From assembly GCA_934438135.1 (NCBI GenBank), contig CAKSBP010000027.1, positions 1 to 49,447 on the forward strand: 49,447 nt of DNA. The letters are read 5' to 3'. Made by a program: the position numbers and the translations under genes. The stretch is from an uncultured Clostridium sp. (lineage in GTDB: Bacteria; Bacillota; Clostridia; Lachnospirales; Lachnospiraceae). Each line of letters opens with the position of its first letter. The first letter of the stretch is position 1. Below, in pieces: positions 26,055 to 35,536 of the stretch. A model generated the notes under the pieces. That model made no database searches. It had not been told where the DNA came from and saw only the letters and a list, made by a program, of their open reading frames with translations.

Positions 26055-26083
26055 TTGACATAAACTCCATAAAAGCGTAATAT
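26055..26083 (+). promoter_or_regulatory. promoter of the second chemoreceptor gene, with a long leader
   Basis: TTGACA (26055-26060) and TAATAT (26078-26083) are separated by 17 bases, leaving a leader of about 200 bases. The leader contains a hairpin AATTGTTTC (26141-26149) / GGAACAATT (26161-26169). A second promoter-like pair (TTAGAC 26106, TATAGA 26129) lies inside the leader. Confidence 0.55.
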
Positions 26084-26293
26084 AGATTTAAAATTCAGAC
26101 GGAATTAGACAAATTTTTAACAGATCTTATAGACCTATCTTAATTGTTTCGTAAAAAAATGGAACAATTTCTAACCAGCTTCAGGTTATATTAACATATA
26201 TCAATAAAAAAATACCACATAAAGAGATGTTAATTATACACATAGATTATCAGAGATTGTTTTGTTAAAAAATATAATGTGGAGGGTAAATTT

Positions 26294-27997
26294 ATGTTAA
26301 AAAAACTGAAAAAAATGCGAATTCGAAAAAGGCTGGTTAATGCATTTCTGCTGGTTTCTATAGTGTTTAGTTTAGTAACTTTAATTGCTGGGATTTCAAT
26401 ATTTGTTTTGGCTCATAATTATGAATATGTGCTTGAATACTATGGATTTTCTCAAGGCAGTATTGGAAAGGCAATGGTTGTGTTTGCAGATTCCAGAAGT
26501 GCTTCTAGGGCCGTAATTGCTTACTCTGATCCGAATCGGATAAAACAGGCGGTAACAGTTCATGACAACAAGAAGAAAAAGTTTGAAACGTATATGGCAG
26601 AAGTAAAGAAAACGCTTGTTACTAAAAAAGAGAAGGAGCTGTATGAGCAGGCGGCTGCTAACGTGCGGAACTATTGGAAGCAGGATGCCCGGATTATAAA
26701 GCGGGGACAAAGCATGGATAAAAAAGAACGATGGGGGGCACAGGAAGAGGCATCGGAAGTACTGGATAGTACTTATGAAAAAGTCTACTCTCGAATGGCA
26801 GATTTAATGGAAATGAATGTGCAGACTGGTCATAGGCTGGAAAATCTGCTGTTCGTTTTTAAAATTATGTGTATATTGAGTATATTGATTATGCTTGTTC
26901 TGAATATGCATATGTGCTGCAGACTTGGAAATAAGATTGCCAAAGGGATCTGTGAGCCAATGAATGCATTCATTAAGCGTTTAAAGACATTTGCAGTTGG
27001 AGATATTAAAAACCCGTTTCCTCAATGTGAAAATGAAGATGAGATAGCAGATATGATTGGACAGGCTTCTATTATGTCAGGTAACCTGACTATGGTAATC
27101 AGCGATATCGGATTTATTTTAAATGAAATGGCAAGTGGTAATTATGCAGTAGAGAGTAAGATATGGGAACGATATTTGGGTGAATTTATTTCTATCCGTA
27201 CAGGAATGAAACAGTTGAAAATACAGATGAATGAGACTCTTCATCAAATTGAAGGAGCATCTACGCAGGTATCTGCTGGAGCATCCAATATGGCATCTGT
27301 CGGACAAAGCCTGGCTCAGGGAACGGCAGATCAGGCAGCATCGATCGAAGAACTTCAGGCAGCTGTTATGGATCTTACAGAAGGAGCACGTAAAACTACA
27401 GAAAATATAGAAGATGCATATCAGGAGGCAGCACGTTATGCAGGAGAAGCAGATGTCAGCAGACAGCAGATGAATGAAATGATGAACGCAATGAAGAAAA
27501 TTAGTGATACATCCATGCAGATCGTACACATTATTGAAGAAATTGAAGATATAGCTTCTCAAACGAATTTATTGTCATTAAATGCAGCCATTGAGGCAGC
27601 AAGAGCAGGAGAAGCCGGCAGAGGGTTTGCTGTAGTGGCAGAACAGATTGGAAATTTAGCAGAGCAGTCAGCTCAATCAGCAGCCAATACAAGGCAGTTG
27701 ATCGAAGGCTGTATTAAAGAAGTAGAAGATGGTGATGCTATAGCCAAAAGGGTTTCTGATTCCATGAAACTTGTAATAGATGGAATGAAGAAAATTGCTT
27801 CGACATCCAAAGATATGAAAGAAGTATCCATTACCCAGATGGAATCCATGGAACAGATTGATATAGGAGTAGACCAGATTGCAGAAGTAGTACAGGAAAA
27901 TTCTTCGACAGCAGAAGAATCTTCTGCAACCAGTGAGGAACTGGCGGCTCAGGCAGAAAATATGAATGTTCTTGTAAAACGGTTTAGACTTGTATAA
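26294..27997 (+). CDS. methyl-accepting chemotaxis protein (second of a tandem pair)
   Basis: This 567-residue receptor is the same length as its upstream neighbour. It shares the start MLKKLKKMRIRKRL, the sensor motifs YGFSQG-x-IGKAM and ADSRSA-x-RAVIAYSDPNRI, the HAMP-like segment and the tip QTNLLSLNAAIEAARAGEAG. The two differ most in the middle of the sensor domain and in membrane helix 2, consistent with a duplication followed by ligand divergence. ATG 26294 follows GGAGGG; ATG 26279 sits upstream of that site and is rejected. Its own promoter and the terminator after the first receptor show it is transcribed separately. Confidence 0.93.
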   Translation: MLKKLKKMRIRKRLVNAFLLVSIVFSLVTLIAGISIFVLAHNYEYVLEYYGFSQGSIGKAMVVFADSRSASRAVIAYSDPNRIKQAVTVHDNKKKKFETYMAEVKKTLVTKKEKELYEQAAANVRNYWKQDARIIKRGQSMDKKERWGAQEEASEVLDSTYEKVYSRMADLMEMNVQTGHRLENLLFVFKIMCILSILIMLVLNMHMCCRLGNKIAKGICEPMNAFIKRLKTFAVGDIKNPFPQCENEDEIADMIGQASIMSGNLTMVISDIGFILNEMASGNYAVESKIWERYLGEFISIRTGMKQLKIQMNETLHQIEGASTQVSAGASNMASVGQSLAQGTADQAASIEELQAAVMDLTEGARKTTENIEDAYQEAARYAGEADVSRQQMNEMMNAMKKISDTSMQIVHIIEEIEDIASQTNLLSLNAAIEAARAGEAGRGFAVVAEQIGNLAEQSAQSAANTRQLIEGCIKEVEDGDAIAKRVSDSMKLVIDGMKKIASTSKDMKEVSITQMESMEQIDIGVDQIAEVVQENSSTAEESSATSEELAAQAENMNVLVKRFRLV

Positions 27998-28018
27998 CTG
28001 TAGCAAAAGGGATATAAT
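27990..28018 (+). promoter_or_regulatory. sigma-A promoter for the rhomboid gene
   Basis: TTGTAT (27990-27995, overlapping the end of the second receptor gene) and TATAAT (28013-28018) are separated by 17 bases. Confidence 0.6.
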
Positions 28019-28051
28019 CGTAAAAAACAGAGATCTGAGAGGAACAAAAGA

Positions 28052-28621
28052 ATGAAACTGATTCGGAAAATTGATTATAATTCTCCAGTTGTACTGACGT
28101 TTGTAATATTATCATTTCTGGTACTTATTATTGATCAAAAGACAGGAGGAATGGCTAATCTGATGTTGTTTAGCGTATACCAAAGTTCTATGACAGACCC
28201 GTTTTTTTATATCAGGCTGTTTGGACATGTTTTGGGGCATGCAGGATGGGAACATTATGTGAATAATATGCTTCTGCTGCTGGTAGTCGGACCGATGCTG
28301 GAGGAGAAGTATGGGAGCCGGAAGCTTTTGGTTATGATTCTGCTGACAGCTTTTGTTACTGGAATGGTGAATCTGCTTTTTTTTCAGGTAAGAGTACTTG
28401 GAGCCAGTGGAATTGTATTTATGATGATTCTTCTTTCTTCCATTACATCCATGAAGGAACAGAGAATTCCATTAACACTGATTCTGGTTGCAGCAGCATA
28501 TATGGGGAATGAAATCACACAGGGAATTGTGGGACAGGACAATATTTCACAGATTTCACATATTACTGGAGGCATCTGCGGAATTATATTTGGACTTGTA
28601 TATCAGAAAAAACAGATTTGA
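28052..28621 (+). CDS. rhomboid family intramembrane serine protease
   Basis: This compact 189-residue rhomboid has about six membrane segments. The catalytic serine is S119 in GASG and the catalytic histidine H170 in ISHITGG. The oxyanion-side motif HAGWEHYVNN (63-72) is also present. Rhomboids cut membrane helices of other proteins inside the bilayer; the substrate is unknown. The start has GAGAGGAA upstream and a promoter at 27990. No terminator is visible before the next gene. Confidence 0.87.
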   Translation: MKLIRKIDYNSPVVLTFVILSFLVLIIDQKTGGMANLMLFSVYQSSMTDPFFYIRLFGHVLGHAGWEHYVNNMLLLLVVGPMLEEKYGSRKLLVMILLTAFVTGMVNLLFFQVRVLGASGIVFMMILLSSITSMKEQRIPLTLILVAAAYMGNEITQGIVGQDNISQISHITGGICGIIFGLVYQKKQI

Positions 28622-28663
28622 ACGGAATGAAGCAACGTATTGTGTGAGAAATTATTGCTGGTT

Positions 28664-28678
28664 ATGTAAAATTTACAT
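28664..28678. promoter_or_regulatory. palindrome just upstream of the rel promoter
   Basis: ATGTAAAATTTACAT is a 15-base palindrome (one central base unpaired) ending 7 bases before the -35 at 28686. It could be a regulator binding site or a hairpin at the end of the rhomboid transcript. Confidence 0.35.
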
Positions 28679-28685
28679 GAAATAT

Positions 28686-28714
28686 TTGCACCACTTTCTT
28701 TAGTATGATATAAT
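28686..28714 (+). promoter_or_regulatory. sigma-A promoter for the RelA/SpoT gene
   Basis: TTGCAC (28686-28691) and TATAAT (28709-28714) are separated by 17 bases, with a leader of about 75 bases. Confidence 0.7.
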
Positions 28715-28795
28715 TTCTCTTAACATTTTAAAGAAGACATAGAATCATTACGATAGATACATGGAAAAATAGATTTCTTGAGTGGAGTGGTATAT

Positions 28796-31054
28796 ATGAT
28801 AGATGATGGAAAGAATAAAAATTATGGTTTTGAGCAGTATATCTGGACAGAGGAAAGTGTATTAACCAGCCCGGAATCATTTACAAAACCGGAGGATTTA
28901 TATCAGTGTCTGATCGAACATATTTTAAAGTACCATCCATCTTCAGACATTTCTATGATTCAGCATGCTTATCGGGTTGCATCTAAAGCTCATGAAGGGC
29001 AGAAAAGAAAATCCGGAGAGGATTATATCATTCATCCTCTTTGTGTCGGACTGATTCTGACAGATCTTCGCCTGGATAAGGAAACTATCAGTGCGGGACT
29101 TCTGCATGATGTCGTCGAAGATACGGATATGACTTTGGAGGATGTACGTAGGGAATTTGGTGATGAAGTAGCATTTTTAGTAGATGGCGTGACTAAATTG
29201 GGTCAGATACCAAAAAATTATGATAAGACAGAAGCACAGGCAGAAAATTTAAAGAAAATGTTTTTAGCAATGGCGCAGGATATCCGAGTAATTCTTATTA
29301 AACTTGCCGATCGCTTACATAACGTCAGAACGCTGAATTTCCGTTCCCCGGAAAAGCAGGTGAAAGTTGCCAGGGAAACCATTGACATTTATGCACCATT
29401 AGCACATCGCCTGGGAATTTCGAAGATTAAGACAGAACTGGATGATTTATCCTTGAAATATTTAAGACCGGATGTATATGACAGTCTTCAGCAGAAATTG
29501 AAAAAGACAGAAAAAGAACGTGATTGTTTTATGAACAGCATGATACATGAACTTCAGAATCTTCTCGACCAGTCTGGCATTCATGCCAAAGCAGCAGGAC
29601 ATGTAAAACATTTGTTTAGTATTTACCGGAAAATGATAAATCAGAATAAGGATATCGAACATTTTCAGGAAGTGTTCACGTTCCGAATTATAGTATCATC
29701 GATACAGGAATGTTATCAAGTGCTTGGTGTGATTCATGATCACTATAAACCGGTGCTGGAGAAATTTAAGGATTTTATCGCGATGCCAAAGACAAACCGC
29801 TATCAGTCCATTCATACTACGCTTCTTTCGAAATCAGGCAGGCTTTTTGATGTGCAGATACGAACTGGTGAAATGCATATGACATCAGAATATGGCATCA
29901 CTGCGTATTGGAAATATAAGGAAAGTGGTCAGGCGGATAATATTAAGAAACACAATGAAGAAAAATTAAGCTGGCTCAAGCAGATTTTAGAGTGGCAGCA
30001 GGATATGTCCGATAATAAAGAATTTATGAGTCTGCTAAAAAGTGATTTTAATCTGTTAGACAGACAGATTTACTGCTTTACTCCTCAGGGTGAGGTAAAG
30101 CATCTTCCAAATGGTTCTAATGTAATTGATTTCGCATACAGTATTCATACTGCGATTGGAAATAAAATGGTGGGTGCCAGGGTAAATAGCAATCCGGTTC
30201 CACTGGATTATCAGATAGAAAATGGTGATCAGATTGAAATTATTACATCTCAAAATTCAAAAGGTCCAGAAAAGTCATGGATCAGACTTGCAAAGACAAC
30301 TCAAGCAAAAAATAAAATAAATTCATGGTTTCGTGATGATCAGTGGGAGCATAACCTGAAAAAGGGAAAGCAGCTTCTTCATGAGTATGCATCCCAGAAA
30401 AATATGGATGAAAATATTTTATATGTTAAGAAATATCAGAATAAAATTATTCGAAAATATGGCTTGAAAGATTGGAAAGCAGTTGTAGCTGCTGTTGGAC
30501 ATGGTGCATTGAAGGAAGGAAGAGTCATTGATCGGATTATGGAAGAGTACAGGAAAGAATATCGTGATATGGAAGAAACAAAGGAAAATGGTTCCTGTGG
30601 AATTATTATTCGAAATGTAAATCATCCATTAATTCGTTTTGCAAAGTGCTGCTGTCCGGTTCCTTATGATGAAATTACCGGATATATGACAAAAGGACGT
30701 GGCGTGACGATTCATCGTACCGACTGTGTAAATATTATTCATCTGGATGCTTCAGAGAGGAATAAACTGCTGCTGGTAGAGTGGCAGGAGGAAGTAAAAC
30801 CAGAAGAACAGGAAATGTATTCAGCAGAAATCAGGATTATTGCGAAGAATAGAATTGGAATGCTGGTAGATATTTCAGAAATTATGTATGCCAGCCAGAT
30901 TGATATTGAAGTACTCCGAAGTAAAACCAGTCAGAATGGAATGACGACCATCCATTTGGCGTTTCAGATTCAGACGAGAGAAGAACTCAATGAAATTATG
31001 GAGAAATTACGAAAAATCAATGGAATTCAAAAGATAGAAAGGTTTTTGTCTTGA
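28796..31054 (+). CDS. long RelA/SpoT homologue, (p)ppGpp hydrolase with divergent synthetase domain
   Basis: This roughly 752-residue protein has the full long-RSH layout. The HD hydrolase domain includes HPLCVG and LLHDVVEDT with H104-D105, and is followed by the synthetase domain (about 230-360), TGS (about 415-475), the conserved CCCPVPYDEITGY block (about 614-626) and a C-terminal ACT domain (about 675-752). The hydrolase motifs look intact. In the synthetase domain the usual Asp of YDLxAxR is E292 (EVFTFR) and the usual Glu of the E-V/I-QIRT motif is D352 (FDVQIRT), while RFKD reads KFKD. Synthetase activity may be reduced, or the enzyme may be a hydrolase-leaning paralogue. ATG 28796 follows GTGGAG; TTG 28778 is rejected. 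Confidence 0.88.
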   Translation: MIDDGKNKNYGFEQYIWTEESVLTSPESFTKPEDLYQCLIEHILKYHPSSDISMIQHAYRVASKAHEGQKRKSGEDYIIHPLCVGLILTDLRLDKETISAGLLHDVVEDTDMTLEDVRREFGDEVAFLVDGVTKLGQIPKNYDKTEAQAENLKKMFLAMAQDIRVILIKLADRLHNVRTLNFRSPEKQVKVARETIDIYAPLAHRLGISKIKTELDDLSLKYLRPDVYDSLQQKLKKTEKERDCFMNSMIHELQNLLDQSGIHAKAAGHVKHLFSIYRKMINQNKDIEHFQEVFTFRIIVSSIQECYQVLGVIHDHYKPVLEKFKDFIAMPKTNRYQSIHTTLLSKSGRLFDVQIRTGEMHMTSEYGITAYWKYKESGQADNIKKHNEEKLSWLKQILEWQQDMSDNKEFMSLLKSDFNLLDRQIYCFTPQGEVKHLPNGSNVIDFAYSIHTAIGNKMVGARVNSNPVPLDYQIENGDQIEIITSQNSKGPEKSWIRLAKTTQAKNKINSWFRDDQWEHNLKKGKQLLHEYASQKNMDENILYVKKYQNKIIRKYGLKDWKAVVAAVGHGALKEGRVIDRIMEEYRKEYRDMEETKENGSCGIIIRNVNHPLIRFAKCCCPVPYDEITGYMTKGRGVTIHRTDCVNIIHLDASERNKLLLVEWQEEVKPEEQEMYSAEIRIIAKNRIGMLVDISEIMYASQIDIEVLRSKTSQNGMTTIHLAFQIQTREELNEIMEKLRKINGIQKIERFLS

Positions 31055-31060
31055 ATGTAT

Positions 31061-31088
31061 TTGAATCGAAACAAAAACATGTTATAAT
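31061..31088 (+). promoter_or_regulatory. sigma-A promoter for the adhesin gene
   Basis: TTGAAT (31061-31066) and TATAAT (31083-31088) are separated by 16 bases, with TG one base before the -10. Confidence 0.65.
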
Positions 31089-31143
31089 TTATCAATATTG
31101 ATATGTGATTTAATTACTTAAAGATAACAACAGGAGGAAACGT

Positions 31144-34100
31144 ATGAAAAAGACATTAACATGGCTGCTGTGTCTGATTATGATTGTACAGACAATTATG
31201 CCTTGTGCTGCATTACAGGCGGACAGCAGTGACGTAGATGGGAAAAATTTCACTAATATGTTAGAGGTACAGCCGGAACTCGCTGCATATTTTGACGAAT
31301 TTAAGTTAGATTATAGTAGTATGGGGGTGCTTGCATATTCCATAAAGCTGAAAGATAGTTTCTTAGAACAGGTTTCAGATAAAATTGACATGGAGTATGG
31401 TGATGAATTAGGAAACTATGAAACAGAAGAAGAAAGAGATGCGTTTTATAAGAATAATATTGTAAATTCAGTGGATATCCCTCAGATTACAGCAGTGATT
31501 CCATGTGATGAAACGTATTTTAAAGAGAAGGAAGATGTTCAGAAGATTGAGACAACAGATGGAAATAAGGATGAAATTGGTGAGATATCTTTTTCTAGAG
31601 GAGACAATGGGAAAATAAATCTTAAATTTTTATTTAATAATCTTGTTTATAATAGAAAGAATGTGTCAACAGGTTCCGGTATCAATGTGAATTTGGATAC
31701 CAGTCAGATTGGTAATAAAATCTATAAATATACATGGGATAAAACAAATGATGAAATTACACTGGATGTGACAGTAGAACCATCTCCATCCTCATCCACG
31801 GAAGATACAGTTTATAAGATTTCCAAGACAGCACCAAATGCAGTGGATGTACCATACATAGATTATATTATTACACCATCTGTCCAAAATGGAACTTTAA
31901 ATGGGAAAACGATTTCAGATGTGATTCCAAAACATTTGATGGTAAACAAAGTTACGTTAGACGGAAATGAACTGTCAGCGGCTCAGTATTCGGTGAACAA
32001 TGGAACATTTTTGTATACCTATCCGGAACTGAATGCGGACAAGTCCAATAAAATAACAGGAAGTAAACTGGTTATTCGTATGTGCCTTGATAATGACACG
32101 TATATTAATACATATATGAAGCAGCAGAAAATTGATATGACGTTTCATAATACAGCAGAATTTTTGGATGATGATAAGAAGACACCATTAACGAAAAGTG
32201 ATGAAACAACGACCCGTATGAAGATGACGTTTGTGGAAAAGGGTGGAAAGATTATTGCACCTGGAAGTCCGGAATACGAATGGAGCATTACGCTGCGTAC
32301 TTATTTTTCCTCCTCTGTTTATGCCTATGTGGTAGATGAGTTGAATGAAGACGTACATATGTATGAAACGGATAAACCAGTGCAGCTGCAGATAGGAACG
32401 GAAAAGAAAGAACTTACTTTGGTACAGGATAGAACAGGATTTAAAAGACCTGCTTCGGAAGTTAAGGTAAAACAGTTATATGATCTTGCAAATGCAAATG
32501 GTCTTTCAGACGGTCAGGCTCTCTATTATACGTATATCGATGAGTCCACTGGAAGTAAAAAAGCAGTTATGCTGATTCCTTATGAAAAGTATACAGATGG
32601 AATCGTTAAAATAACGTATAAAACAAAAGTAAATCAGGAAGTACAGGATGAACAGAACCAGAATTCGGGAAAGCTTTCTTTAGATAACAGTGCCAGACTT
32701 GTCTGGCAGTGGAAAGAAGGAGATGGGCCGGGAGAATCTGATTTTAATATTGAAACAGAGAAAGGTTTAACCGCAGAATACAATCTGGTAAGCAAGGCAA
32801 GTGAATCCTATGATTCCAAAACACAGATTCAGACATGGCTTTTCTGTGTGAATCAGTATGCCCAGAATGCCAAAAATGTGGAAATTAAAGATATATTGGA
32901 TCCAACAAAGCTTGTGTTAGCAGATACAGGAGAATCGATTTGGGGAATGTATCTAGATCGTTCAACAGGGGATAAGGCAAAGAAAGTAGTATTTACTTAT
33001 GATAATTCAGCCAATCCAGCTCCTCGTACCTATAATGTGAAAGCCAATGGAACGGTAGTAATTCATATTGGAGATATTACGGAAAATGAATATTATGATA
33101 TCCATTTACAGACAAAAGTAGTGGATGGAAAACTTTTTACTGTTCCATCTGGAAGTGCGCCTAAAAAAGTCAGTAATAATGCTTATTTTTATTATATAAA
33201 TGAAAATGGCGATTCAATCAACAAGTATATTTATGCAGGAAATGCAGTTCCAGTAGATAATATTTTAAAAGAGGCACCGGATTTAGCAGTTAAGAATGCA
33301 GAAGGCAAAGAGGTAATGCAGCAGTATAATAGTGCAAACCGTACGCTTAAATGGAAGGCAGTAGTAAATCCTTCCTGTCTGCCGATTGATACGGCTTCTA
33401 TTATAGATACACTGCCGGAAGGATGCCGTTTCTATAACCTGCAATCCGTAAAACGCATTCTGCCAGACAATACGGAGATAGCAGGTGTGGTAGAAGGTAG
33501 TCAGGCTATATTTGCAGATGGAACGGTTATCCAGTGTAAAGAGAATGCAGAAGGAACACTGTGTATATTTACATTTGGAAAAAAGAATGCCGCTGTAGAG
33601 TTTGAAACAGAAGGAACCTCTATCAATGAAACTTATGAAATTGAGTATTATACTCAATTTACAGAAGATTATTTCCTGCAGAGTTTATCCAAGCAGCCTG
33701 GTGAAATTACAGTAACAAATAAAGTAGAGTTAAAAGGTGTGATTTACGGTGAAACCATTAGCGGACAGGAAGACACAGCAGTTCATACTGTTCTACCTCA
33801 GGTAATTGAAAAAGGTGGAACCTATGATTCAAATACTGGAAAAATAACCTGGCAGCTTGTAATTAACCGAGATGGCATGGAACTGGGAGGAAAAAGAATT
33901 GTAGAGTCTCTGCAGAACCAGCAGGGACTGGACACGGCAAGCATGAAACTGTATCGGGCAGAAGTGGCTTCTAGTGGAGAGATAAAAAGCAAAACACCGC
34001 TAGGAGCGGATATAACAGAAGCTGCAATGGAGGATATGTCTGCTGCTGGTTTTGTATTTAAAATACCAGAGGAATATAGCAGACAGACGCTGATTCTTCA

Positions 34101-35439
34101 ATTTCAGACCTATATTACTGTAGATGTAAAAGCAAGTGATGTAAAGAATTCGGTTACCCTGCTTTTAGATGATGCAACTCAGATTACAACACAAGAAGTT
34201 ACACCAGATAATATGATAGACGTTAATACAAATCAGTTTGCAGAAGCATTTAAAATACCGATGATTCGTATTACCAAGAAAGATTCCGAGGATAACACAA
34301 AAACTCTAGCTGGTGCAGTATTCAAAGTGACAGCAATGAAAATGGATGGTTCATCCTGGATAGAGGACGTGAGTAAATATTCCAAAGAAAAAACTACAAA
34401 TTATAAAGGAAATGCATTATTTATTAATCTGGATCGTGATGTGCTTTATAAAGTTACTGAATCAAAAGCACCTGAGGATTATCAGATTGATATGATACCA
34501 AAATATGTAGTATTTTATACAGATAGTGAAATGGTGGATGTACCGGAAGGCACACAGCAGTATGCGGCAAAGAATATTACAACGGCAACGTTGGAATGGC
34601 TTAATACACTGTCACCGAAAACATCAGAGCCGACAGAAGTACCAATAACGACAGAGGCACCAATAATTACTGAGACACCGACAGAAGCACCAGTAACAAC
34701 AGAAGCAGCGGTATCACCGACAGGAGAAGTAGTACCACCAGTTCCAACAGAAATTGTGCCAGAGATATCGCCATCACCATCTGTGACACCAAAACCACCT
34801 GAAAGTACATCTATAGTCAGAACTGCAGATATGAAAATTATAAAAACCTGTGAAGATGGAAAGAAACAAGGATTTTCTTTTGAAGTAACTGGAATTCACG
34901 ATGGTAAGGTTATATTCCATGGTATTTATACAACAGATGCAAATGGAACGATAGATTTAAGAACATTATTTTCAGGAACTTATACTGTTCGGGAATTAAG
35001 TACAGAAGTTTCAAAAGCGTATGTAATTCCCGAATATCAAACGATCATTCTTTCAGGAAAAAATGTTACAGTTCCAGTATACAATAAGCTGAAACCAGTA
35101 ATACCAGTAAAACCTTCTCCGTCTGCTGCAAAACCACCGATTGAAACAGGCATAGCAGGAACAAAACCGCCACATGGAATTGAAAGTAATGGTTCAAAAC
35201 CACCGATTGCATCGGGAACAGGTACACCACCTGTATCAGGAATACCTTCTACACCTCTATACACAGGAACAAACTCCATGCCGCCAAATGCTGCAGGAAC
35301 AGCATCAAATGGAATGGTACCAAAGACAGGAGATAAGTCTATTCCTAATATCTGGCTTTATGCATTAATAGCAGTATCTTCCACAGGTATGTTATTTGCG
35401 GGTTCTCGAATGGTTCGAAAGAAACGTAAAATAAAATAA
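31144..35439 (+). CDS. SpaA-type LPXTG-like surface adhesin (VPKTG anchor)
   Basis: This 1431-residue secreted protein has a signal peptide (1 to about 26). A long extracellular region of repeated immunoglobulin-like, adhesin/DUF11-type modules follows (about 40-1035). A SpaA/Cna-B-like domain lies at about 1040-1130 (IRITKKDSEDNTKTLAGAVF ... LYKVTESKAPEDY). Next come a Pro/Thr stalk (about 1160-1220), a second SpaA-like domain (about 1225-1295) and a second Pro/Gly-rich stretch with KPP repeats. The C-terminus is a sorting signal: VPKTG at 1392-1396, a hydrophobic helix and RKKRKIK. SpaA modules often form internal Lys-Asn isopeptide bonds. The ligand is unknown. AGGAGG precedes ATG 31144. 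A class B sortase follows directly. Confidence 0.9.
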   Translation: MKKTLTWLLCLIMIVQTIMPCAALQADSSDVDGKNFTNMLEVQPELAAYFDEFKLDYSSMGVLAYSIKLKDSFLEQVSDKIDMEYGDELGNYETEEERDAFYKNNIVNSVDIPQITAVIPCDETYFKEKEDVQKIETTDGNKDEIGEISFSRGDNGKINLKFLFNNLVYNRKNVSTGSGINVNLDTSQIGNKIYKYTWDKTNDEITLDVTVEPSPSSSTEDTVYKISKTAPNAVDVPYIDYIITPSVQNGTLNGKTISDVIPKHLMVNKVTLDGNELSAAQYSVNNGTFLYTYPELNADKSNKITGSKLVIRMCLDNDTYINTYMKQQKIDMTFHNTAEFLDDDKKTPLTKSDETTTRMKMTFVEKGGKIIAPGSPEYEWSITLRTYFSSSVYAYVVDELNEDVHMYETDKPVQLQIGTEKKELTLVQDRTGFKRPASEVKVKQLYDLANANGLSDGQALYYTYIDESTGSKKAVMLIPYEKYTDGIVKITYKTKVNQEVQDEQNQNSGKLSLDNSARLVWQWKEGDGPGESDFNIETEKGLTAEYNLVSKASESYDSKTQIQTWLFCVNQYAQNAKNVEIKDILDPTKLVLADTGESIWGMYLDRSTGDKAKKVVFTYDNSANPAPRTYNVKANGTVVIHIGDITENEYYDIHLQTKVVDGKLFTVPSGSAPKKVSNNAYFYYINENGDSINKYIYAGNAVPVDNILKEAPDLAVKNAEGKEVMQQYNSANRTLKWKAVVNPSCLPIDTASIIDTLPEGCRFYNLQSVKRILPDNTEIAGVVEGSQAIFADGTVIQCKENAEGTLCIFTFGKKNAAVEFETEGTSINETYEIEYYTQFTEDYFLQSLSKQPGEITVTNKVELKGVIYGETISGQEDTAVHTVLPQVIEKGGTYDSNTGKITWQLVINRDGMELGGKRIVESLQNQQGLDTASMKLYRAEVASSGEIKSKTPLGADITEAAMEDMSAAGFVFKIPEEYSRQTLILQFQTYITVDVKASDVKNSVTLLLDDATQITTQEVTPDNMIDVNTNQFAEAFKIPMIRITKKDSEDNTKTLAGAVFKVTAMKMDGSSWIEDVSKYSKEKTTNYKGNALFINLDRDVLYKVTESKAPEDYQIDMIPKYVVFYTDSEMVDVPEGTQQYAAKNITTATLEWLNTLSPKTSEPTEVPITTEAPIITETPTEAPVTTEAAVSPTGEVVPPVPTEIVPEISPSPSVTPKPPESTSIVRTADMKIIKTCEDGKKQGFSFEVTGIHDGKVIFHGIYTTDANGTIDLRTLFSGTYTVRELSTEVSKAYVIPEYQTIILSGKNVTVPVYNKLKPVIPVKPSPSAAKPPIETGIAGTKPPHGIESNGSKPPIASGTGTPPVSGIPSTPLYTGTNSMPPNAAGTASNGMVPKTGDKSIPNIWLYALIAVSSTGMLFAGSRMVRKKRKIK

Positions 35440-35450
35440 ATCAAGAAACA

Positions 35451-35491
35451 AAAGACTGTATGCAGAAAAAATAGATGCATGCAGTCTTTTT
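35451..35491 (+). terminator. hairpin between the adhesin and sortase genes
   Basis: AAAGACTGTATGCA (35451-35464) pairs with TGCATGCAGTCTTT (35476-35489) with one wobble, followed by TT. It probably limits rather than blocks read-through, which would make less sortase than substrate mRNA. Confidence 0.75.
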
Positions 35492-35536
35492 ATGGTATAT
35501 TAGGACGAAATAAAGGAAAGGAAAGTTCAGATAAAT

